A DNA stretch of 64,000 nt from Ceratotherium simum simum (taxonomy: Eukaryota > Chordata > Mammalia > Perissodactyla > Rhinocerotidae), in contig NW_004454229.1 in NCBI RefSeq assembly GCF_000283155.1, forward strand, positions 712,086 to 776,085, given 5' to 3'. Shown here piece after piece: positions 41,706 through 52,215 of the stretch. The translations under genes and the position numbers were made by a program. Under the pieces are notes generated by a model that saw only the letters and a list, made by a program, of their open reading frames with translations, searched no databases and was not told the origin of the DNA. Position 1 is the stretch's first letter; every line of letters starts with the position of its first letter.

Positions 41706-41949
41706 TGAATGGGCCTCTTTCTCCCAGAGCCCACAGGAGTTGTGTGTGCCCTCACCCGCTCGGTGGGGGGCCGGAGGGTAGCTCTTGGGGGCCACCTTCT
41801 TAGACAAGCTCCATCTGAGTTGGGACCAGCCCAGGGCTGGCGGGGAGCCTGGCCAGGAGGTGGGAGAACTCCATCTTTTGTGTCCTCTGCTCACGTCATT
41901 GTGCTGTGTTTCTCCCACTGCCCAGACCCCACCCAATCCTCCACTCAAA

Positions 41950-42280
41950 TCCATATCAGTTCAGCAAACATGGCCCCGTACTGAGCGCTTAGAACCCAAG
42001 GGTGCTGAGGTCTGTCCTCATCCTCCAGGCAGACAGAAGATATGGGCAGAAACTCTGTTCCCAGGGTAAGGCAGAATGAACTAAGTGCTTCCTAAAAGGC
42101 AAACGCATAATGCAGTGTGAGCACCAGGAGGGGATGATGGATTCTGGAACGTCTGTTCCTACAAGGCCTACGCAGATAAGATTCCAACAGACAGGATTTG
42201 GGGATAAAGGAATTCCAGGCTGTGGAAGCAGCCTGAGCAAAGGCCCAGGGACTTGGGGGTATTCTACGGTGGGACACTTG
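41950..42280 (-). repeat. L2 fragment, antisense
   Basis: AGTTCAGCAAACATGGCCCC, CTGAGCGCTTAGAACCC, TCCTCATCCTCCAGGCAGAC, AGGAATTCCAGGCTGTGG and CCTGAGCAAAGGCCCAGGG are antisense L2 words in order. Confidence 0.7.
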
Positions 42281-42780
42281 CAGAAGCTTGGACCCCTTGA
42301 CTCAGACACTCAGAATCAAAGAGTCTCTGGTTGCTGAGTCGCAGACTGATGGGACCCTAGAATGCAAGAATTTTGGCTCTTTGAGCAAGACAGAGGTGCA
42401 CCTGGTCAGATCTCTCCCCCCAGGGCAGGAGACCCCTCCACCAGTCACTACAGGTGACACCTTGCAAGATGGGTGGAGACAGGCAAGGATTCTATCTTGC
42501 ACAGGCATCCGCTCAGCATCTTTATCCTCATCCATTAATCTCCAGACGCTGCCCAGGTGCGTGCTTGTGACCAGCTTTGTCCCACTGTGTTCCCACGCCT
42601 CTCCCTGCCCCTTCCTCCTTAGAGTAAAGCTCCTCTTTCCACCAGGGCTGGCGTTTCTGCTGCGGGTCAGGGGAAGGGCCGGGTCCATTAGCGTGCTAGT
42701 GACTGGAACGGTCTAGGCTCTTGGTTAGGAGCATAGTCTCTGCTGACATATTTTACGTCCCCAAGCTACTTCTCTCTTCT
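42281..42780. other. Unique DNA, no feature found
   Basis: No clear repeat or exon. The 142- and 128-codon frames on opposite strands are mutual shadows. Confidence 0.35.
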
Positions 42781-42784
42781 TTAA

Positions 42785-43040
42785 TATTAGGATAATAACA
42801 GCAACAATAGTGAGCAATTATTTTGCTCTTACTGAGTGTCTGGCACTGGGTTAAAGAGCTTTATAGGCATGATCTGTGCTAAACAATCTATGATACAGGC
42901 ACTATTATTTTCCTGTTTCATACTGGGAGATCGAGACACAGAGAGGTAAAGTAATTTGCCCATGGTCACCCAGCTAGTAAATGTGGAGCTGAGATCTGGA
43001 CCAAGGAAGTCTTACTCCAGAGCCTGCTATTAATGACAGT
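42785..43040 (-). repeat. MIR SINE, antisense, near full length
   Basis: TATTTTGCTCTTACTGAGTG, TCTGGCACTGGGTTAAAGAG, TACAGGCACTATTATTTTCC, GACACAGAGAGGTAAAGTAA, TTTGCCCATGGTCACCCAGC and CCAGAGCCTGCTATTAATG cover most of MIR. Confidence 0.88.
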
Positions 43041-43075
43041 GATGATGATAATAATAATAATAATAATAATAATAA
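43041..43075. repeat. (TAA)n microsatellite
   Basis: GATGATGATAATAATAATAA continues as pure AAT units. It directly follows a MIR and may have grown from its A-rich neighbourhood. Confidence 0.93.
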
Positions 43076-43239
43076 AGTATTATCATTTCCCAGGAGTAGG
43101 TGCCGCAAATTCATTGTACTAGTGCGTGTTTAGTCTGTCTTTGGATATAAAGTATATGAGTATATGGCTTGAGGCAGTGTGGCTGCTGAGAAATTTTTAT
43201 TTTTTTGTAGTGAGGAATATATTTTTATAATTTGAGTAA

Positions 43240-43375
43240 TTTCCTCCGAATGTGTTTAGTTCCCATTAAACTGTGGGCTTCTTAATGGAAATGTTTTATT
43301 CAACTCGAAATCCCAGAATAATGCCAGGCACACAGTAGGTGCTTAGTGGATGCCTGCTGAATGAACTGAGCTTCT
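43240..43375 (+). repeat. L2 3' end, sense
   Basis: ATTAAACTGTGGGCTTCTTA, AATAATGCCAGGCACACAG, TAGGTGCTTAGTGGATGCC and CTGCTGAATGAACTG form a clear L2 3' end. Confidence 0.78.
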
Positions 43376-43499
43376 TCCCAAACTCACAGTGGGCCTCCTT
43401 TCTCCCAGGCTGACCTGCATGCTGGGCACGTCGAGGGGTGGAGGGAGCGCATCTCCTGTTCTTCTGCATTTGCAAAGCGGGTCTGGGTGAGCGGCCACG

Positions 43500-43700
43500 C
43501 CCAGGAACGTGCCATGTCTGGCCTTATAACAATACTTTAACAGCTGCTGTGCAAAGACTCCTAAAGCCTCCCAAAGTGGGAGCTTAAAAAGAAAGGACCG
43601 ATAAAGGACCAATATACAGCTAAGATGTGGTTAATACATTCAGCATGCTTCCCCCTCCAGTTAATTAGAAAACTTTATTACAGGAAAGTTGAAGTGGCTT
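43500..43700. promoter_or_regulatory. Repeat-free AT-rich island, candidate conserved non-coding element
   Basis: CCTTATAACAATACTTTAAC, AGGACCGATAAAGGACC, AATATACAGCTAAGATGTGG, TAATACATTCAGCATGC and CCAGTTAATTAGAAAACTTT occur without repeat signature. A direct repeat AAAGGACCGATAAAGGACCA is at 43591-43610. Function is inference. Confidence 0.33.
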
Positions 43701-43879
43701 TTCTTTCCAAGGGAAATGTACCAACTTCTGAGAAGTGGGAAGAGGGATGCCAAGAGCTGCTCCATTGTATTTCCATCCCGCTCTCCTCTGGGCCTGCCGA
43801 CCCTGGCCTAACTGCCCGTCCAGTCCAGCACATCTGGGACCCGGGCTCGGCTTGCACCCGGGTGGTGAGAGGAGCCGAC

Positions 43880-44080
43880 CTGGTAGAAATGATGTTCAGG
43901 AACCAGAAGGCCCGAGTTCTGATGCTATTTCTCCAATTTGCTGCATGACCATAGCAGGGGGAAGGAAAGTGTGCTGGGCTTAGTTTCCACACCTGTTGAG
44001 GGGACTGGTAACTGCCCCTAGCTCTGAGGCGCGTGTGAGGTTGAGTTAGACAGTGAATGAGGTGCAGGAAATATGGAGGC
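43880..44080 (+). repeat. Worn MIR, sense
   Basis: AGGCCCGAGTTCTGATGC, GCTGCATGACCATAGCAG and TTAGTTTCCACACCTGTTG follow MIR sense order. Confidence 0.5.
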
Positions 44081-44690
44081 TGGGTCTCAGGGATGCCAGC
44101 ACATCTGGTCACTTTAGGGAACAAAAGAAAAACAATCCCTATAGGGGCTCATGAGGTCCTACAGACTAAACATCTGGAGGACTCATTGGGTTTCTCATAG
44201 TTCAAACCACCGTTGAGCTGGTCCATGGACAACGGGTGACCGCATGGAGTCATAACACCCGCCTTGACCGGGAGTGATTCACATTCTGAGACATTCTGGC
44301 TTAACATAACGCAGGCCAGGTTAGGTTAAAGCACACACGCTCACTCAAAAATGAGGGCTGGGCGCCCTCTGACCCTCGGTTCAACAGCTGCCTCCCGGGC
44401 AGTGATCCGAGGGAGATAGGAGTGTCCACATCAAAGAATGGAGAGGGGCAGATTTATGGGTGGACAGGGGCTCCTCCCAGGTGTTTCTGCTCCAACCCCC
44501 TCCCCACTGCAGCATCTGGAGAGGAGGGCGCATTGGCCTGGAGAAGGGAGAGAGAAAATGGCGCCTCCTTTGGAGTGTCACAGGGGACCTTATGTGGTCC
44601 TGTGGTCAGGGAGGCTGGGCCTGCTGCCAGGCCCCCAGTGAGGCTTGAAGGGGACATCATCTCAACTGACAAAGTCTGAAATGGGTCCTT
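44081..44690. other. Unique DNA, no feature found
   Basis: No clear repeat or exon. Several overlapping 60-107 codon frames are chance. Confidence 0.35.
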
Positions 44691-45080
44691 CCTGGCCAGG
44701 CAAAACGGTTCCTCCTTCACAGTGCTCTTTGCAAACACCTCTCCCATCAAGCCTTCCCTGGCTCCCTCAGAAAGCACCAGTTGCTTCTGTGTTCTCCAAA
44801 CATGAACTTCCTTCCTAGACCTCCTCTTGGAGGGAGGGCCTGTATTTAATTTACCCTGCAGTGCCCAGCACAGTGTCTGGCACAGGGTAGTTATGCACGA
44901 AATAAGTGTGGGGCTGCAATGAATGCAATCGTTCTTGACATTATTACGTGTATTGATCTAAATAGCGTCCGCTCACTGGGAAGATGGAGAAACTGAGGCC
45001 CAGAGGGGGAAATCACTTGCCCCAGGGGGCTGCCAGGAGTCAGCGGCCGATGCAGGATGGAGCTCAGGATGCCCTGGCTC
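44690..45080. repeat. L2 sense 3' end followed by MIR antisense
   Basis: 44700-44925: CCTCCTTCACAGTGCTC, CCATCAAGCCTTCCCTGGC, GCCCAGCACAGTGTCTGGC and GGGTAGTTATGCACG (L2). 44930-45075: GAGAAACTGAGGCCCAGAG and AATCACTTGCCCCAGGGGGC (MIR antisense). Confidence 0.72.
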
Positions 45081-45189
45081 CCCCTGCAGCGCTGGGTGGC
45101 TCTCGCACACTGACCTGGGCTTCAGAAGAAAGTTCTCCCTCCCGCCCTCCTGTCATCCACTCGACTAGGCTGTGCACAGCCCAGCCAGG

Positions 45190-45480
45190 AGGGGGAAATG
45201 TCCACATTACGAAAATCATACGAAAGAAGTTATGGATGGAAAAATCATTACCTTATAAATCGGCCGAGCTGTTCAGAACTTGTAGGAAACAGCGCTTATA
45301 AAATTCATACAGCACGTTGGGGCTTTGAGAGTGCCTCATTACAGCCCTCAGCCTCCAGTGAAAAACGTCCTCACCCAGAGACGGCTAATTTTCCTTTATT
45401 AATAACACAGGGCGGGGCCGATGCCATAAATTCCAGCTACCTGAGCGCCCTGGAGCTTGGGACAAACTCTCTTGAGCGAT
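45190..45480. promoter_or_regulatory. Repeat-free AT-rich island, strongest candidate conserved non-coding element
   Basis: Nearly 300 bp without repeat words: AAATGTCCACATTACG, AAAATCATTACCTTATAAAT, AGCGCTTATAAAATTCATAC, CGGCTAATTTTCCTTTATTA and GATGCCATAAATTCCAGC. Homeodomain-like TAATT, HOX-like TTTATTA and several TTATAAA words are spread through it. It differs sharply from surrounding GC-rich, L2/MIR-laden sequence. It is the best enhancer candidate by appearance only. Confidence 0.38.
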
Positions 45481-45499
45481 GTATCTCTCAAGGCTGCAC

Positions 45500-45925
45500 T
45501 GCTCCCACCCCACCTTGACTCTGCCACACCCAAAGGAAGCAAGACAGTGGAAGACAGCCTCCCCTGCCCCCGGCCCCCAGGCTTCGGACCACAAAAACAC
45601 AATGTGTCGGGGGGCCATCTCTTCTTTGATGAGGGCCCGACCTGAAATGTTAAATAAATAAGCCCCTTAATGGGAGAAGGAGTGCTGAGGAGAAGGGGAT
45701 CCGCGTGTTACCCAAATTTTGGGTGTCATTCCTATAACGGGAGTGGTGTGCACTATGTCGTGCACATTCCTCACAGCCAGTCTGTGACCAGAGTCAGGGC
45801 TCAGCCTGCGACCAGGGCCAGGGTTCAGGCTATTCCAAGTGGGTAGGACTGAACCCTAGTCACAGGCCCACAGAGGATCCAAGAATACAGACTCACAGTC
45901 ATCACATCAGAGAACAGGCGGCCAA
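45500..45925. other. Unique DNA
   Basis: Holds a short internal duplication: CAGTCTGTGACCAGAGTCAG and CAGCCTGCGACCAGGGCCAG at about 45778-45822. Nothing coding supported. Confidence 0.4.
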
Positions 45926-46007
45926 GCCTGGCCCCCGAAAGCAAACTTGGCTCCTAGCCCGTGGTTCGCCTTTGTTGCAGCTGTGGTTAGCACCCGGGGT
46001 TACACAA
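45926..46007 (+). repeat. 82-bp direct repeat, copy 1
   Basis: From GCCTGGCCCCCGAAAGCAAA to GGGGTTACACAA this 82-bp unit recurs at 47214-47295 with the same length and about 80% identity by eye (shared AGCAAACTTGGC-type, GCCTTTGT, AGCTGTGGT and GGGTTACACAA words). I do not recognise it as a known repeat family. Confidence 0.75.
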
Positions 46008-46498
46008 AACTTCTAGGTTAAACTCTCCTTGCCCACGATAAAACTGAGGAAACCCAGGGCCCACAAATACTTCCCGAGTGCCGGTGCAGTGGCCTGGAGG
46101 GGCAGCGAAAGTGAGCCCGGGCCAGCCGCCCCCGCCCAGCATGACTTCCCGGCTGCCCACACTCCCTCTGCAGCAGAGAATGACGGTAAATAGCGCCAGC
46201 CACAGCCGAGCCCACGTTCCTGGCTCCTGGTTCTTCTTGACCATGTGCCCCCAGGAGAAAAGGCAAGGGAGAGCTTGTCTGTTTTCCCAGAGAGTCACAT
46301 GTCCCCAGACATCTCCCCTGTGGCCACAGCTCCTGAAAGGCCCCAGTTGCCTTTGTCCCTTTGGGTCCACACTGAGCAACCCTTCACACCTGTGGGTGGC
46401 AGATACAGGGTTGTGCACACGGCCTGATCTGAGCTCTACAGCAGGCTCTCAGACCTGGGTTACGATGAGAAATCTGAGGAGCAGAGCAGTTGGGTGGT

Positions 46499-46900
46499 TG
46501 TTATGAGCTACACTGTGTGTGTCCCCCCCAACTTCATATGTTGAAGCTCTAACTCCGGACCTCAGGATGTGACTGTATTCAGAGATAGGGTCTTTAAAGG
46601 AGTAAGTAAGTTAAAAGGAGCCCTTTAGGGTGGGCCCTAATCCAATCCGACTGGTGTCCTCATATGAAGAGGAGATTAGGACACGCGAAGAGGCCCCACA
46701 CGCCGGCACAGAGAGACGGCCATGGACAGAGGGGGCAAGAGGCGGCCACCGGCAAGTCAAGGAGAACGGCCGTGGAGGAAGCCAACCCTGCGGACACCCT
46801 GATCTCGGACTTCCAGCCTCCAGAACCACAAGAAATAAACATCAGTCATTGAAGCCCCAGGCAGTGATATTTGTTCCGGCAGCCCCAGCTGAGGAAGACA
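46499..46900 (+). mobile_element. Solo MaLR LTR (MLT1/MST type)
   Basis: Starts TGTTATGAGCTACACTGTG, then CAACTTCATATGTTGAAGC, TCAGGATGTGACTGTATTC, AGAGATAGGGTCTTTAAAG, GGTGGGCCCTAATCC, TGGTGTCCTCATATGAAGAG, ACCCTGATCTCGGACTTCC, AGCCTCCAGAACCACAAG and ends GGAAGACA. A perfect 5-bp target duplication GTGGT flanks it (46494-46498 and 46901-46905), as expected for ERVL-MaLR. The minus-strand and plus-strand 60-128 codon frames are chance within it. Confidence 0.92.
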
Positions 46901-46905
46901 GTGGT

Positions 46906-47213
46906 TTACCCAAGATTTACCAAGATGGACTTGCACCCAAATCTTCTGACTCCAGTTCTGATTCTTCCCGACTGACTAGTGGGCACCTCGCAAAGGCCCA
47001 GATCTCGAGAATCTAAGTTCTTAGACAACAGAAGTTGCGTCTTGGCCTAGATATCCCCACCGCCTGGCACCGGGCCTGGCAGGCAGCAGAGGCGTTGCGA
47101 GTCTTTGCTGTGTTGTTGAACCGTATGTGAGCTTATGAGGCTGGTGTGCTGGGTGAGGGATGGATGGGGCTGCTCTGGGAGCCAGGGTGGGGGGTGGGGG
47201 GAAGACAGAGCAC
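46906..47213. other. Unique DNA, no feature found
   Basis: A GGTGGGGGGTGGGGGG run at about 47186-47201 is the only notable motif. Confidence 0.4.
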
Positions 47214-47295
47214 GCCTGGTCCCTGAAGGCAAACTTGGCCCCTACTTGGGCCTTTTGCCTTTGTGACAGCTGTGGTCAGCCCCCGGGTTACACAA
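47214..47295 (+). repeat. 82-bp direct repeat, copy 2
   Basis: Second copy of the unit at 45926-46007, same strand and exactly the same length. See that entry. Start GCCTGGTCCCTGAAGGC, end CCCGGGTTACACAA. Confidence 0.75.
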
Positions 47296-47850
47296 CCGCC
47301 TTCTTGCTCAGTCCCCACCCCCTGCAGCTGAAAGCGAAATCCCCTGATGGGACATTTGGCACAACGTGGGGTTTCACAGGCCTGTTCCTTCCAGAAGAAG
47401 CTGCAGACCCGGCCAGTGCTGGCCCACAGACTCACAGGAGAATTGCAAAACCGAGGCGTTCACCCCAGATCAAATTCCCCTGCCTTGGGTCTTTGAGCTA
47501 CTTGTTTATATAGAAGAAAATCTATTTCCCACCCTCGGCAGGGAGGCGGCTGGACACAGACAATTGTGTCACCGGGGCACAGCACAGGAGGTGTGGCTCC
47601 CGAAGGAATCTTCCACCAGTCACAAGTCCTCAGGCCCCCTCGGCCAGGGCAGGGAAAAAGGCCTGGACACAGAGTCAGTGGACACAGATGACAGTAGCAA
47701 AGGACTTTCCCATAGGCAGAGCTGCCCCACGATGGAGTGGGCTGTCCCCGACAGTGCTGAGTTTGCCGGCAGGGGTGGTATGAAAGCCACTGCTGTGTGT
47801 TGAGGAAAGGACCAAACGTCATATGATGGTTGACCAGAGTGACTCCAAAG
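47296..47850. other. Unique DNA, no feature found
   Basis: No clear repeat or exon. Overlapping 117-, 145- and 120-codon frames on both strands carry no protein signature. Confidence 0.35.
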
Positions 47851-47879
47851 GCCCCTTCCAGCCTTGAGAGAGGAGGAGT

Positions 47880-48020
47880 CTAAGAATCTAGATCCATCCA
47901 TTCAATGAACATCCATCTGGTTCCTATGAGCCCTGTACTGTGAGAATGAGACTCTGCCGAAGGGAGCCGGTGGGGAGAGAGGGAGTGGACAATTACCACG
48001 CAGAAGGACGTATGCAGTGA
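47880..48020 (-). repeat. L2 3' end, antisense
   Basis: CATCCATTCAATGAACATCC, CTGGTTCCTATGAGCCC, TGTACTGTGAGAATGAG and AGTGGACAATTACCACGC fit an antisense L2 3' end. Confidence 0.55.
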
Positions 48021-49430
48021 CAGATGGATGTCCAGGACGCTTCCACTGCAGACACTGCCCACGTGCCTTCCCCTTAAACACTCCTGGCCGACCTACAACT
48101 GCCAGACCCTGCGTTTCTCCACCTGAGGCCCTCTGGGCCCGTGCTGGGGAGTGAATGCTGCCCTCTGGACGAGCATTGGACAGGAACCAGAGGATCAATA
48201 CCTCAGCTCCCCTGCCTTGCGGGCCGGTAATTCTGAAGCACGTGTTCCGCAGTCCCTGAGTATCCTGGCAGACTGAACTCCCTCTACCTAGCTCACCGCC
48301 CCAACCCCTTGGGTTCACGTCTCCAAAAAAGTGACTTGTACACAAATCCTTTGCTCAGGGGAACACAATCTAAGAGAAATGGAGGATATCCTGATCCCCC
48401 ATAAAGTAAGGTGAGGGGTTGCGGCCAGAGTCCACCCTGAGAAGAGATCTTGGAGCTAGCTCTTCCCAGAGGAGAAGGGAGTTTTCCAGGTGGACAAGAG
48501 CGGCAGCACGGACAACAGTGTGTGGAGGACGGAAACTGCCTGGCCGTGCAGAAGACAGGAGGGGAGACTGAGGCTGGGCCCCACGTGGTCCCCTACTCAA
48601 CCAGCCTGGTGAAGCTGCATGTCACCCACAGGCCCCACCCCTCATGCCTCCCAAGGCTGCCCTCCCCTCTCTCTGCTTCTGGTCACACACCCCCGGCCTA
48701 CGTCTACCTTGATCTTGGCCCAGCCTTCCTCTTCTCCTCCAAGAAGTCTCTCCTGGCCACCTTCTCATCCAACTCTCACTTTGTCCCTCTTCTGCCTCGT
48801 CCCCCTGCATCCTATGAGCTCACCACATGGACACAGAGAAGCTGAGATGCCGCCCCAGGTCTCCCAGACTCCCATCCGTGCTCTTCCCTCCAGGCTAAAC
48901 CACCGCCCACCATCTCCGTGCCCCAGTGCCTGAGTCAGGAATTGGCTCAGAACGGGGTATGAGTGAGTGTTGGTTGACCGACTAAGTGAGGAACTGTAGA
49001 AGTCGGGGAAGAGAATGAAAAATCCTGCAGGGTGACCCCTCATCACTCTCAGTCCTCTCTGGCTCATTCCACGTCCTCTGTGTGGATGTTCTGCCTGGGG
49101 TGACAGAAGGGGTCTGAGCTCAGAAGAGGAATGCCTTGGTTGACAGCACCCATCGCTCTGTCTCGGGCTGCCTTGGGTTCCTTTTTCACTCTCCTTCTTC
49201 TTCCCTCACACTCCACCGCCCACCCCAGTCCTCCAGAACTGAAGTAGCTTGTCAGCACCTAAAAAATAAATGAACAATAAATCCTCAGAATGGGAACCTC
49301 ACCTCTTAAATATTGAGGCCTCTGGGGTAATAATTTTGTCCCCCAGCCTAAGAAGAGTCACAGGAACGTACCTGGGCCTGCAGAGTGGTGTGTGCAGAGC
49401 TGAGAGTCACGGATTGGGGCGTGGGGATGG
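48021..49430. other. Mostly unique DNA
   Basis: 48890-49000 resembles an L2 3' end (GCCCCAGTGCCTGAGTC, GTATGAGTGAGTGTTGG). A CTCF-like word is at 48157-48171. No supported exon. Confidence 0.38.
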
Positions 49431-49435
49431 GGGAA

Positions 49436-49507
49436 GGAAGGGAGGGGAAGAGAGAGACATAGAGAGAGAGAAAGAGACAGAGAAAGAGAGAGAAAGACAG
49501 AGAAAGG
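49436..49507 (+). repeat. (GA)n-rich purine tract
   Basis: About 70 bases of almost pure purine with AGAGAGAGAAAGAGACAGAG-type units. Homopurine tracts can form triplex DNA. Confidence 0.9.
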
Positions 49508-49584
49508 TTGAGTTTTGACATGATGCTCAGTGAGAAATTGAGGTCTTTTTATACTTCAGCTGAAGAAATGTCAGTTTCCTAGGA

Positions 49585-49985
49585 TCAGAGGCTTCTGCTC
49601 AAGTCCTTCTCTGTCACTTGCCAGGGGAGCGACCTTAGGCAAGAGATGCTCAGCATCCCCACCCTAACGGGAGTGATAATCCCAACCTCACAGGGCCACG
49701 GGAGAGTTAAATGAGATGGGTGTGTGTGTGTGTCTCACAGAGGCTGACTTACTAAGGACCAGACACGAGCACGTCATCCAAATACACCACTTTCCTGAAT
49801 CCTCCCATGGACGCTCCGAGGCAGGGACTATGAGTATCACCGTTCTATTGTTGAGGAAGCTGAGGCTCAGAGAAGGCGCAGGAATAGCCCAAGATAACTC
49901 AGCTAATATGTGCTGGAGGTGGGATTCGAACCCAGACCACGTGACTCCAGAATCTGTGCTCTTAATCAATACGATTAACCTAGTA
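49585..49985. repeat. MIR sense then MIR antisense
   Basis: 49585-49715: GTCACTTGCCAGGGGAGCG, ACCTTAGGCAAGAGATGC and CTCACAGGGCCACGGGAG (sense). 49750-49975: TGTTGAGGAAGCTGAGGCTC, GAATAGCCCAAGATAACTC and GGATTCGAACCCAGACC (antisense). A short (GT)n is at 49721-49733. Confidence 0.75.
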
Positions 49986-49989
49986 GCTC

Positions 49990-50665
49990 CTTGAAATGAC
50001 AAGGAAGCAGCCGGAAGCCAGCACAAGCCAAAGCAGGGGAAGCTGTCAAGGGCCGTTTCAGAGCCCTGTGCTAATGGCTAGGCTGGGAAAGCAAAACAGA
50101 AAGACAGAAATTGTCCCCAAGATAACCCCCGAACCCAAACACCCACAAGCCACACGGTGGCCCCTGGCGCGGCTAGGCTCCCAAGAAACCTCAGGGGCTC
50201 TGGAACTAGAGCTGGGCCCAGAAGGTGGCCAGAGACAGATGAGGGAGGGAGGGGCTCGGGGCAGAGCTGCTTGGGGCGGCCTGAGGGGCTCCCCGCCCCA
50301 AGGAGCCCCTCCATAAGGCCTCTAAGGCCGCCTTTGTTGCTGTCGGAGACTTGGAACTCCAGGCCAAAGTAATCTCACCTACCACGAACAGAACTGAATT
50401 TCGTTCTCTCCCCGCTCCCGACAACTACAGGGTTCACTTTCACAATCCCCTTTCAATGGTGTGAGCTGGAAAGAGCTGGAAACAGGCCCCCTGTGGCCAC
50501 AGCGCCAAGAATCTGAGCCGCCCCTGCAGCCCGCCAGCCAGGGCCACTGGTGCCGGATAGGTCTGGCCAGAATTCGCCAGGAACTTCAGTTCCTGGCGGA
50601 ACCAGAAAACTGTCCAAGCACGGTGAGTTTGCCCTGAGCTCCCACTGGGCCGACCCACTTCTGCT
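49990..50665. other. Unique GC-rich DNA
   Basis: No repeat or exon supported. 50070-50370 has frames on both strands without protein signature. Confidence 0.4.
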
Positions 50666-50669
50666 CATC

Positions 50670-50830
50670 ACACACCAGGCACTTTTTATATATTATTTCA
50701 CTTAATCTTGGAGCAGAAGGTCCTATTGTTATCCCCACTCTGCAGAGGAGGACATAGGGTGGGAGGTGGTGGTGTTAAGGTTAAGTAATTTGTACAACTT
50801 TACTTTCCCAAGCATCTTGGACTCAAAAGC
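50670..50830 (-). repeat. MIR SINE, antisense
   Basis: CACCAGGCACTTTTTATATA, TTATTTCACTTAATCTTGGAG, TTATCCCCACTCTGCAGAGG and GGTTAAGTAATTTGTAC are MIR antisense. Confidence 0.72.
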
Positions 50831-51615
50831 TCTTAACAACCATAAGACCTGTCCCAAAGCTGAGTGACTCCAAGGGTATTCTTGGTGATCTCTAAAATGG
50901 GGCGATAGGGACTGACACCTCTCCCAAGGCCCGGTTGAGTTCTCATATTCTCTTAGATGTCTAAGAGTTTCAATTCCATGGCTTCCCAAAAGCAGGCAGA
51001 CCTGGTGTGGCAGGTGAAGGGGGTGAGTGAGAAAGCCCCTGCACAGCCTGGAGACACGCCCAGCAGAGAAAAGCCTTTTCTAACGAATGTCGGCTACATG
51101 GAGCGGCCCCTGTGCAAACACCCTGAACAGGGGGCTTGGTTGGTGCTCGGGCCCAGGGCCACTCACTGGCGGGGTGGTTGAGCCGGGGAATGTCAAGCTC
51201 TGGGGGATGAGCAAACAGATTCCCGTGGAGTCCACATTCCTCGGCCTGCAGCCTAGGGCCCGGACCCACCAACGCGCCCTGGCATTGTCTTGTGGTGGTC
51301 TGATTTGGGCGAAGGGGCAGGATCAATATTTGCTGGTCCATATTGGGTCCCACCTCCAGCGGCATCTGTGTTTGGACAGCCGCGCCTCCCACTGCCCAGT
51401 CCCTCTTTCAAATGCACTCTGGGCCCAGCAGGTCCCCACAGGAGGGTGGTCACTAGACCTGGAGCCCAGGGGATGGGGAGAACTCTGTGGGATTTCCCAT
51501 AGTGTCTGACCTCTAACCTTTCCACATATTTCAGAACTAGGAAAGTCATGTAAGGAAGAGTCTAAAAGGATCTTAGGGAGCCTAGCTCAGGGCCTGCTTG
51601 CACACAATGTGAGTT
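50831..51615. other. Unique DNA, no feature found
   Basis: No clear repeat, RNA gene or exon. 140-codon frames on opposite strands overlap. Confidence 0.35.
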
Positions 51616-51619
51616 ATAT

Positions 51620-52045
51620 GGGTTATTCTGGGAGTCTTCCTTGATTGCTCTTCTCTCCTTCCAAACCCCATCATCCATTTATCCATCCATCTATCCATCC
51701 TTTATCCATCCATCCATCCATCCTTTATCCATCCATCCATCCATCCATCCTCTATCCATCCATCCATCCAATATCTATTAAGTTCTAAATAGCTCTGAAA
51801 GTCTGTCTTCTCAACCGTCACTGGCCCTGCCCAAGTGCGAGCCCTCTTGCCTGGATAACTGTAACAGCCTCCTATCAAGCTGCAGCCAGAGTGGACTTTC
51901 CAAACCACAAAGACAATCACATCTCCCACTGCCTAAATCCTTTAACAGCTCCCACACCTGCAGGACCAAGCCCAGCTCCTCAGATGGCTTGCAGAGACCT
52001 TAATGATTTCACAACTGTTCCCTTCTCCCTCTGGCCTCATTCAGA
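51620..52045 (+). repeat. L2 LINE, sense, with microsatellite inside
   Basis: GCCTGGATAACTGTAACAGC, CTCCTATCAAGCTGCAGCC, AGACAATCACATCTCCCACTG, CAGGACCAAGCCCAGCTCC and GAGACCTTAATGATTTCACA are L2 words. The (ATCC)n tract at 51672-51770 lies within it. Confidence 0.75.
51672..51770. repeat. (ATCC)n microsatellite
   Basis: About 100 bases of ATCC/CATC units with three TTT/TCT interruptions spaced roughly 25-30 bases apart, suggesting a higher-order unit. The minus-strand frame here translates it as repeated MDGW/DGWM-type residues. Confidence 0.93.
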
Positions 52046-52059
52046 CCCCCCTCCACAAT

Positions 52060-52215
52060 AACATGATGATATGATGTACCGCTTATGAGCAGGGCTTTGG
52101 ACTCAGAAAGACGCGGCTTTCCACTCTGCCAACTACTAGCCATGTCCTTTTGGGCAAGTCATTTTAATTTCTGAGCCTCTGTAAAATGCAGATGGGCTCT
52201 TGAGTATGAAACCCA
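52060..52215 (+). repeat. MIR SINE, sense
   Basis: GCAGGGCTTTGGACTCAGAA, CTGCCAACTACTAGCCATG, TTGGGCAAGTCATTTTAATT and TTCTGAGCCTCTGTAAAATG are MIR sense. Confidence 0.82.
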
